From positions 166,390-230,389 of the forward strand of contig BGKB01000100.1 of NCBI GenBank assembly GCA_003116975.1: 64,000 bases of DNA, written 5' to 3'. Origin of the DNA: Aurantiochytrium sp. KH105. Lineage: Eukaryota; Sar; Bigyra; Thraustochytrida; Thraustochytriidae. Both the position numbers and the translations under genes were made by a program. Below the pieces are notes generated by a model. It worked only from the letters and a program-made list of their open reading frames with translations. It searched no databases and was not told the origin of the DNA. Positions 9,514 through 19,300 of this stretch are shown here, in pieces; within the stretch, counting starts at the first letter, position 1, and the number at the start of each line of letters is the position of its first letter.

Positions 9514-11136
9514 TCAGTCTTCCTCAATAATCAAGCCGCGTAGAATCTTAATGGAGACGACTGAGTCCTCTTTGAAAGCCTCTGTGACCGCTTCGTACCT
9601 GTTAGACTCTTTGAGATTGAAGCAAAGATAACCGTTCACCTCGCAGAGCAGATCATTCGGCCGGAGACCTTTGCGCCATCCTTGTGAATCTTTATCGCAT
9701 GCGGAAACCTTTAGTGCCATATAACCACGGTATTGACACGTATCGATATCCACTCCGAAGTTCTCGTGCCGACTTCGACGAAGCACAATCTTTTGTGAAA
9801 ACCCTTGCAACGAGGCCTTGGAAGACTCTTCATTAGCAATGCCGTTGCTGTCCTCGTCTCCACCCCCGGTCTTTGTGCTCTGATCTCTTAGGCTAGGGTA
9901 CTCGCCAATGCGATGTCGGATCTGAGCAGGTCGAGGTATCTGTTGTTGCACAACATGTTGAGTTCGCGATCTTTGCGAAGACAGCTTCGCCTTTGACCTC
10001 GCGCGGGAGCCCCCCCCCTCGCTATTCTCCTCCTCCTCCTCCTCCTCGTCATAATCCTGATCGTCGTTTTCATCATGATTGCTTTCACTGTCAGAGCTCG
10101 CAAAAGTCTGTGCAGCCTTTCCCTTCGTAACATTTCGTTTTTTGCTCGAATCTATTCGGCGAGCTCTCCGAAGCTTTGCCACCAAAGCGTCTGCGCTCTC
10201 GGGAGCTGTACTTGATGCAGCAGAACGCGAGGAAAACACAGAGGAATTGGTGCCGATTTCGACGCCAGAGTCCTTTACACCTTCGATGAGGTTCTGAAGA
10301 GCAAGAACAACGGGAGCATCCACAGGCACAGATTTGCGACAAGTTGGGCAGTCACCCGTGCGTGATTTACGTTTTCGTTTCCGACTTGCAGCAGCGGCGG
10401 CAGCGGACGCGCTTGAAGTCTCTTGCTTGAGGTTCACCTCTTGTCGCTCCACCCAGTCGAGCCAACAATTCCGACAGAAGCTGTGCGAACACGAAAGCAA
10501 AATTGGCATTTCCATAAGCTCCAGGCAAAGGCTGCATTCAAGCATCTCCATTAGCTTGGGATCCATGGTCGCCTCGCGAGACACATTTGGAGTATCGGTG
10601 TCGCCCGATACGAGCGCAGTCGTTGCATGCGCTGTCGTCCGCGATGACGAAGCGACATTACTGCTAGGACGTACAGAGACCTTGTAGCAGAATGAGATAT
10701 CTCCTGGCAGACGTTCGAGGACCTGCGCTGCGCTCCTGCCGCCAGAAATATTTGTCCTGCCACCAAAGGAAACGATGTCGTTCGGGAAGAGCTGTCTCTG
10801 CGTATTTTCTTTGACAAGCTCGCCATTGACCAAGACTCCATTCAAACTACGCATATCTTCGACGAAGAGACTGCCACGCTCATTGACAAAGACTTTCGCA
10901 TGGATCCTCGAGGCCGCTTTGCGATATTCGTCAACCAATCGAAGTTGGCACGACTTCAAGTCGCGGCCGGCCTTGATGATCTCTCCCCTGGAGATCTCGA
11001 TCTCTTGCGTGGTCTTGGGGCTCACATTGCACGAGACGTTCTTGAGCAGCCAAATTGCAGCGGACTTGGCCGCCACGGCCCGTGCAGACTCTTCGTCCTG
11101 TCGCGGCATTCCCAACTCCTCTCCCCCCGACGCCAT
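9514..11136 (-). CDS. FHA-RING-PDZ domain protein (probable E3 ubiquitin ligase)
   Basis: A 540-residue protein from the ATG at 11136. An FHA domain (about 48-130) shows GR-x-x...SRIHA and the SLNGVLVNG phosphopeptide-binding loop. A C3HC4 RING (about 198-270) has CSLCLELM, CSHSFCRNCW and CPTCRK, with a Ser/Ala/Lys-rich insert between the central and last Cys pairs. A long acidic/Ser-rich linker follows. The C-terminal 90 residues (about 447-535) look like a PDZ domain with ENFGVDI as carboxylate-binding loop and GLRPNDLLCEVNG. FHA-RING proteins such as CHFR and RNF8 ubiquitinate targets after reading phospho-Thr, so a checkpoint or DNA-damage role is plausible. The added PDZ is unusual. No intron is needed. 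Confidence 0.82.
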   Translation of the reverse strand: MASGGEELGMPRQDEESARAVAAKSAAIWLLKNVSCNVSPKTTQEIEISRGEIIKAGRDLKSCQLRLVDEYRKAASRIHAKVFVNERGSLFVEDMRSLNGVLVNGELVKENTQRQLFPNDIVSFGGRTNISGGRSAAQVLERLPGDISFCYKVSVRPSSNVASSSRTTAHATTALVSGDTDTPNVSREATMDPKLMEMLECSLCLELMEMPILLSCSHSFCRNCWLDWVERQEVNLKQETSSASAAAAAASRKRKRKSRTGDCPTCRKSVPVDAPVVLALQNLIEGVKDSGVEIGTNSSVFSSRSAASSTAPESADALVAKLRRARRIDSSKKRNVTKGKAAQTFASSDSESNHDENDDQDYDEEEEEEENSEGGGSRARSKAKLSSQRSRTQHVVQQQIPRPAQIRHRIGEYPSLRDQSTKTGGGDEDSNGIANEESSKASLQGFSQKIVLRRSRHENFGVDIDTCQYRGYMALKVSACDKDSQGWRKGLRPNDLLCEVNGYLCFNLKESNRYEAVTEAFKEDSVVSIKILRGLIIEED

Positions 11137-11447
11137 CGTCTGCACGCGCGCACTTGCGCCCGTGCGCGAAAAGCAGGCCAGGCCAGGCCGGGCCAGGGCG
11201 CCGCTCAGCCCAGCTCAGCTCAGCACGGCTCAGCCACGGCACAGCGACGGCGCCGTGCGCGCGGTTATTTCCGCCAGCCCGATCAAAGTAGTTGGTCTAT
11301 CTCCTGCTCACATCGTTGCTCTTGTCGAGTCAAAGGAGAGCTCTTCTTCAACAGACCTATTCGTCGAATAGGTCTGTTTATCAAATTCAAAAGTACACGG
11401 TAAAACGCGACGAATGAACAGTGAGACCAGGTAGTATCTTGTGGGAA
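11137..11447. other. Divergent promoter region
   Basis: About 310 bp between the FHA-RING gene and the tentative mini-gene. It contains GGCCAG repeats and CTCAG repeats at about 11175-11240. No gene is visible. Confidence 0.4.
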
Positions 11448-11874
11448 ATGGAAATGACGTGAGCAGACAACGACGCCACAGAAGTGGTGAGATCAACTAA
11501 GCACCTTGTAGACTTGCTGTCCCAACAATTAGCCAATGTTGGCAACGAGTACCGTGGTTCCTCTATGCAGGTGTCCACCTTTTTTCCGACTTTATTGTCG
11601 CAAGAACCTTCGAGAGGCGTGATTTGTGGCATCGGGCGATCCTAGCAAGTACCCAAAGGCCGTGGTAGACAAGGCGCGCGAGACTCTCATTGCGGTGCAT
11701 GGACTGGGTGTCGCTCTCCGCGTGGACTCACCGGATGACCTGGGCTCCAGCTTTGCGATGAGCGACAGCGGGGACGTTCGCCTGGACCGTTTCAGGTACG
11801 CTACCACCAAGGCAACGGCTGCTGAACGCGCGCGGGATTTACATGACTTCAATCAGCACTTTCGTGCTCAATGA
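11448..11874 (+). CDS. Tentative small two-exon gene (hypothetical, about 79 residues)
   Basis: The frame 11623-11874 is open and has protein-like composition (for example KAVVDKARETLIAVHGLGVA), but its first codon is GTG after a TGA, so it lacks a proper start. A spliced model solves this. The ATG at 11448 reads ATG GAA ATG AC, then GTGAGC at 11459 as donor, then an acceptor CCTAG at 11645, giving MEMTKYPKAV and a 79-residue product. A second in-phase option starts at ATG 11414 with donor GTAGTA, but that donor lacks the G at position 5 seen in every confident intron of this window. I recognise no family. A 5' end by splicing is inference; without transcript evidence the locus could also be a relic. 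Confidence 0.4.
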
Positions 11875-12092
11875 CTCGGCTCTTGAAAACTTGGTGTTTG
11901 TGTCCAATCAAATTCAATGTATTTCGTCTCGTTTGTTTTCTTTTGGAGTCGATTCATGCGATGCAGCGCATTTTTAATGTCTGTTACGTGCACGTGGAGT
12001 TTCTTGTAGCATTTGCACGTCTTGAAAGTGATGCCCGACGAGGAGGAGGTCGTCGTTGTATTGCGTTGGATGTCACGCTGTTTTAAGCAGTT
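11875..12092. other. Short convergent intergenic gap
   Basis: About 220 bp between the mini-gene stop and the coiled-coil locus stop. Nothing is recognisable in it. Confidence 0.4.
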
Positions 12093-13109
12093 CTAGATCC
12101 AACTGATCGGCGGCTTCGCTGACCTTTGCCTCCAAGCGCTCTTCTGAGCCACAAAGCAAAGTCTTCTAAACGTCTCGGTGACCTCACCAAGCTCCGTTTG
12201 GAGGCGCGCCACGCGATCTTTCAGTTCGTGCAGAGCACCTGCGTCTCTCTCAGCAGCCCTCAGCTTTGACGTCAGTTGCCGGATCTGCTTCTCAAGGGCG
12301 GCATTACCGTCCTTCAGTGTTCTCCACTTTTCATTGTGCGCATTCAGATCGGCATGCAACTGCCGCAGTGCCTTGGCGTTCAATTCTTCCTTTTCCGCCT
12401 TCAGATCTCACAGGGCCTTTGTGGCCTTCTCGAGGTCCACATTTGTAGCGACAGCCTTTGTTCGCTCGTACTTCGTCTGAGTCTCGAGACCGGTGTTTCT
12501 CGATTGGACAGTCTTCACCTGATTATCCTTCCTGATCTCGTTGGCACGCATTGCCTTCCTGAGTTCTTGCAGCTCGCGCGTTGCACTCTCTTCCCGCGCC
12601 AAGGCAGCTTCCGCGCGCCTTTTAAACATCGCAGTCTCGGCCTCGAAATAACGGAGGTCACTCTCGGCAAGCACTGGCGCAAAACCAGCAGGAGCAGGAG
12701 CAGGTTTTTGGAGCAGGAGCAGGTTTTTGTAGCAGGAGCAGATTTAGGAGCGCTGTCGTCGCTTGAGCTGCTTGCATGAATAAGTTGCGAGCTCTTCAGG
12801 CTCTCGTTTTTGATTGAATTGATTTTTGTAAGCACGAGGGACAAGCTCATCTTCTTGTAGCATCAGAACATCCACATCCACAACCTGAAAGCTTGAGCTG
12901 CTGACGAACACAATCTCGTCATCGTCATCATCATCGTTAAGTCGATCACCATTGTCCTGTTCAATAGCAGCACAAGTAGCAGCGACCTCTTGCTCGCGCT
13001 CCTCGACTCTACCAACGGGCTTGGCCTTTCTGGCGCGCCTTGTCGTCGGCCTCGTTCTCCCCGTCGTTGTTCTCGCTGCTTCTCGTCGTCCCCGCGGCCG
13101 TCGCCACAA
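12093..13109 (-). pseudogene. Disrupted coiled-coil protein gene
   Basis: Reading the minus strand in one frame from 13109, the translation is acidic and protein-like (EEREQEVAATCAAIEQ, a poly-Asp run, then EIVFVSSSSF), meets TAA at 12746-12744, continues as KPAPAPAGFAPVLAESDLRY and a heptad-rich coiled coil, meets TGA near 12407-12405, then continues in the same frame as DLKAEKEELNAKALRQLHA to a stop at 12093. The coiled coil runs straight across the TGA. Between about 12830 and 12700 a better reading is recovered if each of three A5 runs (T5 on the plus strand at 12823-12827, 12724-12728, 12705-12709) is one base shorter. Upstream, protein-like acidic sequence switches frame again toward 13273. 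No donor-acceptor pair obeying the local consensus removes both stops. It is either a decaying gene or an error-prone stretch of assembly. Confidence 0.5.
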
Positions 13110-13757
13110 GTCGTCACGCCCAAGGCTCCGTCGTCGACATCTTCGTCCTCGACACCTTCGTCGTCGACGTCTTCGGGGCGCACCGGCGCAGCGCCCGCGT
13201 CAGCCTCGGCGCCGCTGCTGTCGCCGTCGAGCTCGAGCTCGCGAACCCGAACTGCCGCGACACTGCCATGCAAACGAATTCAAAACGCAACGGGGAGACG
13301 CGGCGCCGCTTCAGGCAGAGCGGAGCAGAGCCAACGCAAAACGCAAACGCGAACGTGAACGCGAACGCGAACGCGCGAGCGCGGGCTGGCTGCTGCTCGG
13401 CCGCGCGCGCGTCCGTGCGCCTGCCTCGCGCCCGCGCAGCCGGGCCGCGGAGGGAGGGAGGGCATCGATCGAATCGATCAGATTGAGGCTGGGCGGCGCG
13501 ACCCGAACACGCCGAGGGGACCGCCACCCAAAAGCGCGCAACGAAAGCAAAGCCGGACGCGCTCGCTCGCCCGCTCGCGCGCGCGGGTTTGCGCGCACGG
13601 CGAGCTGCCGCGGCGCGCGGGACCTCCGCCAGGCCTGCGACGCCGAGGAGGCCGCGGCGGGTGAACCGAGTCGTCGGCCGGGCGCGCCACCTGGTCGAGA
13701 AAGAGCAAACGGCAAAAGGCCCCGCGGAGAGGCACAAGGGCGCGCCCTCGGTCCTCC

Positions 13758-16064
13758 ATGAGTGAGAACGCCGACGAAGAGCTGTTGATGATACGCTCGC
13801 TTCTCGAAGCGGAGAGCACGAAGGACTCGAAGCAGATCCAGGCAGCGCAGAATAATCTCCTAAGCACGCTCGAAAGGTTCGACAGCATGCAGGCTGACAG
13901 CGCGACAGATGGATCCCAGGCTGAGAACCACGAGTCCGGCGTGAATGGCAACGGGAGTGTCCGTCTGAGCAAATCGTCCGGCACGAGCGTGGGTGGATCC
14001 TCGCTCACGACGTCGACACCCCGAAAGTCGAGCCGCGTGCGCCGTAGGCCAAAGCAAAAGTCTGCCACGCCAGTCTCGAGGCTTTTGCGCCACCACAAGC
14101 AGCGACACCCCGTCATCGTTTCCGAAGAGACGTCGGTGCAGGAAACCTCGGCCAAGCTGGTGGCGAAGCGGCAAAGCGCCGCGCTTGTCATTCGCAAGAC
14201 GGAGGATGGAACCGAAACACTCGCTGGCATCTGCTCCGAAGTGGATATTTGCCGCCGCCTCGTCGGCGCCGGCTTGCCTGCGGAGAGCACGCCTGTGCGC
14301 GACATCATGACCAAGGATCCTCTCTGCGTGGACCCAGACGAAGACTTTAGCGTCGTCTTGCAAATCATGGTCAAGCACCGCTTTCGCCACCTTCCCGTCG
14401 TTCGCGAACCGCGGGCTTCGAGACGCGAGGAGGAAACGATGGATACCACTGTTTCAAATGGTGCTGGCCCCAGCGATGATGCCGAAGTTCAAGCTTCGAA
14501 CACCGCTGGCATCTGCGGCCTCGTTGACATTACGCAGTGTCTCTATGATGCGATTCATAAGATCGAGCGCATGGAGGCGAACCAAGCCGAGTTCTTTGAG
14601 GCTGTGCAAAAGGCACAAATGTCGGCTTCCGGCGATCTTGTCGACCCCGAGGAGGCCGAAGCGCTAGCACAGCGCACGTTGCAGGCCCTCATGGCCTCGA
14701 TTTCTCCCAGCGTGGGGACCGTGGTGCAGCGCAAGTCCCTCCTCAAATTAGACGTGTCATCGACTGTTGTCGACGCAGCCCTGGCCATGAAGGAGGCGCG
14801 CATGACGGCAGTCCTCGTCTTTGAAGGCTTGGGTGTCACCTCGCTTCCGTACTCCCACAAAGAGCTCGACCTCGAGAGCCATCAAAAGTTCGTTGGCATT
14901 CTCACCAGCAAAGACGTCATGACTCGCGTGGTCGGCAAAGGCCTCGACCCTTCCATTGCCAAGGTCGGCGAGGTCATGACGGGCAACCCAGACACCGTGC
15001 GAAAAGACAGCCGTGTTCTCGATGCGTTGCACATTATGCAGACGGAACGCTACCTTCATCTCCCGGTTGTAGATGGCGGGGTGGCCGCTGGTGCCGCTGA
15101 TGTCGCCAGCCCTGGCGCTGGGACTGAAGCTAGTGCCAATGGCGCCGGAAATCAGGGGGACGCAAGCACCAACGGTGGGGCGGAGCCGATGCGCGTTTGT
15201 GGCATTCTGAGCGTACTGGATTGCGCCGTACATACCTTTGCAAGCTCTTCGGGCAAGGCTGCACAGGTTCTCAGCTCGGCGCCAACGCGCAAGAGTTCGA
15301 CTGTGTACTACCCTACTCCTGTGCACGGTAGCGGGTCTTCGCACCCCACGGACTCACTTCCGTCGGCACCCATGTACTCGCATCAGCAGTGGCGTGACCC
15401 AGACTCGATCAGTGCATTCAGCGAGGTGCGCAGTGTGCGCAAGAGCGCCGTCGATCCGGTCGAGGTACTCGAGGGCGCGACCGAGGCGCAGGACCTTGGG
15501 CGTCCGCCTTTGCATCGCTCAAGACTTGACGTCTCTGACTTGGACCTCGACCCTGAAAATGGGTCCGCAGCAGGGTCGCGCAGAGTCCCTGCTCTTGGTG
15601 CGACGACCGGCAGTGCATATGCATCAAGCCGCACGCTGCTTGCCGGTGACAATCTTGTCATCAAGGTCAAAGATTTGGCCAATGGCAAAGTGTACCGCCT
15701 TTCGGATAAGAGCATTAGTTCGCTCGAGGATCTTCTTGCTCAGCTCGAGCGCGCCTCTGGCCAAGATGCTGATGAGATGCAGCTTGTTTACCTCGACGAA
15801 GATAAAGATCGGGTGCAGCTTGCGAACAATCTGGCTCTCGACGAGGCCCGTGCACTCGCCAAGCAACAGGGATGGAAGAAGATTGATGTTTTCATCCTCA
15901 CAAGATCGGTCGAGCAAGAGTACACTGTCAAGGTGAAGGACCCTGTGGTTCTCGCGGCGGGCATTCTCGTTGCAGGTCTAGCCGTCGTTGCCCTGGGGTC
16001 CTTCCTGTTTTCTCGTGCAGATAGAGGTTCACGAGGAAACAACTCGTACCGACGCTATCGTTGA
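13758..16064 (+). CDS. Four-CBS, PB1-domain, tail-anchored protein
   Basis: A 768-residue protein with the architecture of plant CBSCBSPB proteins and fungal CBS-PB1 proteins. Four CBS motifs are readable. CBS1 is about 112-178 (ending GICSEVDICRRLV) and CBS2 about 182-270 (MTKDPLCVDPDEDF ... FRHLPVV). CBS3 is about 320-402 (GILTSKDVMTRVV) and CBS4 about 405-495 (MTGNPDTVRKDSRVLDALHIM). A PB1 domain spans about 631-715 and contains the acidic YLDEDKD loop. A single hydrophobic segment at about 728-748, followed by a short basic tail, predicts a C-terminal membrane anchor with the CBS tandem in the cytosol. CBS pairs usually bind adenosine nucleotides and PB1 mediates oligomerisation. The ATG at 13758 has an acidic, helical N-terminus and no upstream ATG in frame. 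The specific partner is unknown. Confidence 0.85.
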   Translation: MSENADEELLMIRSLLEAESTKDSKQIQAAQNNLLSTLERFDSMQADSATDGSQAENHESGVNGNGSVRLSKSSGTSVGGSSLTTSTPRKSSRVRRRPKQKSATPVSRLLRHHKQRHPVIVSEETSVQETSAKLVAKRQSAALVIRKTEDGTETLAGICSEVDICRRLVGAGLPAESTPVRDIMTKDPLCVDPDEDFSVVLQIMVKHRFRHLPVVREPRASRREEETMDTTVSNGAGPSDDAEVQASNTAGICGLVDITQCLYDAIHKIERMEANQAEFFEAVQKAQMSASGDLVDPEEAEALAQRTLQALMASISPSVGTVVQRKSLLKLDVSSTVVDAALAMKEARMTAVLVFEGLGVTSLPYSHKELDLESHQKFVGILTSKDVMTRVVGKGLDPSIAKVGEVMTGNPDTVRKDSRVLDALHIMQTERYLHLPVVDGGVAAGAADVASPGAGTEASANGAGNQGDASTNGGAEPMRVCGILSVLDCAVHTFASSSGKAAQVLSSAPTRKSSTVYYPTPVHGSGSSHPTDSLPSAPMYSHQQWRDPDSISAFSEVRSVRKSAVDPVEVLEGATEAQDLGRPPLHRSRLDVSDLDLDPENGSAAGSRRVPALGATTGSAYASSRTLLAGDNLVIKVKDLANGKVYRLSDKSISSLEDLLAQLERASGQDADEMQLVYLDEDKDRVQLANNLALDEARALAKQQGWKKIDVFILTRSVEQEYTVKVKDPVVLAAGILVAGLAVVALGSFLFSRADRGSRGNNSYRRYR

Positions 16065-16398
16065 GCGCGTCTTTTAATTCATTAAAAATTTTCAAGGAAA
16101 AGGAAAAACCGTCTCTCGAGCTCCCCGATTCAACAACTCAAATTGAAGCAGGGCAAAAGAGCATCGTCTGAACTTTGAAACAGGTTGGCTTCGTATACAT
16201 TCTTCTTCAACATTTTGCTCTTCTTCCAGCTGCGACGAAGCTTGGTAGGCCTACCATCGAACACGATTTTAATCAGTGGCAGTGGGGTATCTTGACAATA
16301 CCGCAAAACATCGCTAGATTCGACCATTCGGGGACATTCTCCTCTTTTTTATTTTTTGCTCTCGAAAAAAACAAAGAAATCAATAAAAAGCTGCACGA

Positions 16399-19300
16399 AT
16401 GCAAAGCAGAGCAAAACGGTGTGTACCCCTCCTCCTCTTGCTGACGTTGCGCGTGCGCGCGCGCGCGCGCCTGAGAGCGCGAACGGGCGCAGACGTAATG
16501 CTGCGACCTGGCCTGTGGCGAAGCTCAGACGGGCAAAGTAGAGATGATGCGCAAGAGCAGAAACGCGTTCTCGACTTGCGGAAAACAACGCCAACGACGC
16601 GCCATGAGCGCAAAACGGACCAAGAGGAACTCGAGCTCGCGCGCGACGAGCACGCGTTGAAAGGACTCGCAGAGCTGCGCAAGCAGCTCCGACCCTCTCC
16701 AAACGACCTCAGTGTACTTTTTGCGCCGCATCTTGCCCACGCTTGCACGCTTGTGCCAAATAAGCCGCTGCGACCTTTGCCATTTTCACATGCCAAGCCG
16801 TGGAATGAAAATGTGCAGCTGGAAAGCCACCGCGACGAACCGTCAATGCAGTTTGGGAGACCTCAAAAGACTTCAGCATCAAAGCGCGCGCGGCGAGTCC
16901 TGCCAAAAAGGGCGTCAAGCGATCAAGTCTCTGCGAGCTGGACGTCGCCGGCGAAAACTGCAGTGAAACGACAGCGAAAAACCAACGCAACTGAAAACGA
17001 AACGTCAAAGCATCAACAACCAGCGATCCCATCTGCCATGGAGACTCTTGCAGACCTGCACGAGCAAGAAGCTGCCCGCCTCATTCTGCTCCGCGAAGGG
17101 CTTTTAGCCCAAGCACAGGCGCGTCTACGAGGTGTGAGACCAATATCACATGAAACTTTTGCTGACCAAGAAACGCTCGGTCGCGAGCTCGCTCGCGTCA
17201 GTCTCCTCGTTGTTGAAGTCATTCTTCGTTCCAGACGCGTGGGATGCAAAGCTATCGATGGCGCGAATCGTGATTGCCGCGAGATCGGGTACGAGTGGAA
17301 TGGCGCAAATTATCTACTCAAAATGATTTCGGATGTGGGCATGCTCGACCAACTCAACATCACCAAAGCGAGCAAATTCGCAAGAAACCCGCTGCTACTC
17401 TCCCACAATCTCGACGAGCTCGCAAAGCTGATCAAAGTCAATGTGCTTGAGTTTGAAACGACAAGCATATGGCGTTTTCTTGATTGTCCAAGCACGTACG
17501 AAGTTCGGCAGTACACGGCGGCGATCTGGATTTTGCGTGAAGAAGCTCACTATGAGCGTCGGCAAGCACCTCGTATGCTCGAGGCAATGAAGAATCGAGT
17601 GTTACCTCCAGATCCAGCAATTGTCGAGGCCGCTTGCCTGCAAGAGGCAGCCAACAAGGAAATGGCAGTTGGGGGATGCTGGAAGTACGGCGGAAAACCC
17701 ATAAGCAGCGCAGCTGCAGTGGCATCCCCGCATGCAAGAGCAAGATCGAAGGTAACGTTCGAGAAACGTATCCGTATTCTCGAGAATGTGTACAAGGAGA
17801 ATTGCGAGGCACAAGTGCAAAAGCGCGAAATTGCCGCAACGCAAATGCAAAAGATCGTTCGCGCGAGGCTTGCACGACGTTCCATCGTACAGGAAGAGAA
17901 CCGCAGATTCGTTGCAGTTGAGCTGCAACGGTTTTGGCGCGGTGGTCTTGCAAGGGTGGACTTTGCCAAGCGACGAGAACAACAGGCCGACGCTATGGAA
18001 ATTGCTCCCGTGATGAAGACATTGAATCGACAGGAGAACGCAGCTCTGCGCATCCAGTGCTTGTGGCGTCGGGCTGTGGCCACGGGCCGGGTCCAAACAA
18101 TCCGCGAGGATACCGCGGCAACTCAAGTCATTGCATGGCTTCGATGCCACACCCAACGATGGCGACACAAGGCATTTATCGCAGCAAGACGTATACAGAT
18201 GATGGCGCGAGCCCGATTCGCACGCGACGAGCTGGCGCGTCTTCGACTCGAGCAAAAACAAAATCGAGCAGCCACAAAGATCCAATGCATCATACGCATG
18301 CGGCAGGCACGAGAGGTTCGAGAGGGGCTCGTGCGAGACCGGGCTGCGTCTCGCATTCAGCAACGCGCTCGGATCTTTGTGGCCTACTCCTTGGCGAGAA
18401 AGGCTGTTCGCGCCCAAATCATTATCATGTCGTGGAGACAACATCGTGCCCGACGACTCGTCCGAGAGCGACGCCAATTTTTGCGAGCAGTCGACTTGGT
18501 ACAAAGCTGGCACCGGGAAAGAAGTGCGGCACGAAAGGCGCAATTGGAGAGAAAACTTGCGAGCTGGCGCGCAAAACATACGAGCGTCTCGCGAAAGTTT
18601 ACCTCTGATACATCAAACACCAAGTCCTGGTTTCATGGCTGTGCCCTTTACGACCATCAGCGCGCGCTGCAAAAGCAGCTTGTGGTTCTCGAGCGAACAT
18701 CGACGGCAAGAAGAGCCCTGGAGCGACTCGAGGCTCGAATTGCAAAGTACGCTGCTCGTCTCGACGAGCTCAACGTGACTGTCTCGTTTGCGCCGATGCG
18801 CGCCATGCTCAAAGTCAAGGCTCGTTACGAGCAGATGCTTGTTATCACCAAACACTTGAGCGCGCGCGAGCTTGCTGATGCAATCGACGATGCAACGGAG
18901 GAACTCGATGCCGTGGAGGATCGCATCGAGTTCATTGAAAACCTCGTGCGTACAGCCATCAAGGCGCGCGACGACTTTGTCATTGCAACGCGAGTCACGG
19001 ACGCCCAAGAATATGTTCTCTGCAGATCCCCAACAGAGTTCGAGGCATTCAATAAGGCCTACTTGGCCGCGCAACGTCGCGAGCAAACCCTCGCGGAGAT
19101 GCAACGCAAGGCTGAAGTCGCAGAAGCGCGATGGCGACAAATGATTATTGAAACCGAGTGGAAGCATCGCGTCCGCGTGGAAACCCTCGAGAAAGCAAGC
19201 TCTGAGACGGTGTCGCAGCTGCATAAGCGTAGTGCACGTGCAGGTGCTGCACAAATTGCTTTACATATACGTACAAAGGGACTTGCGGCTGCGGCAGAGC

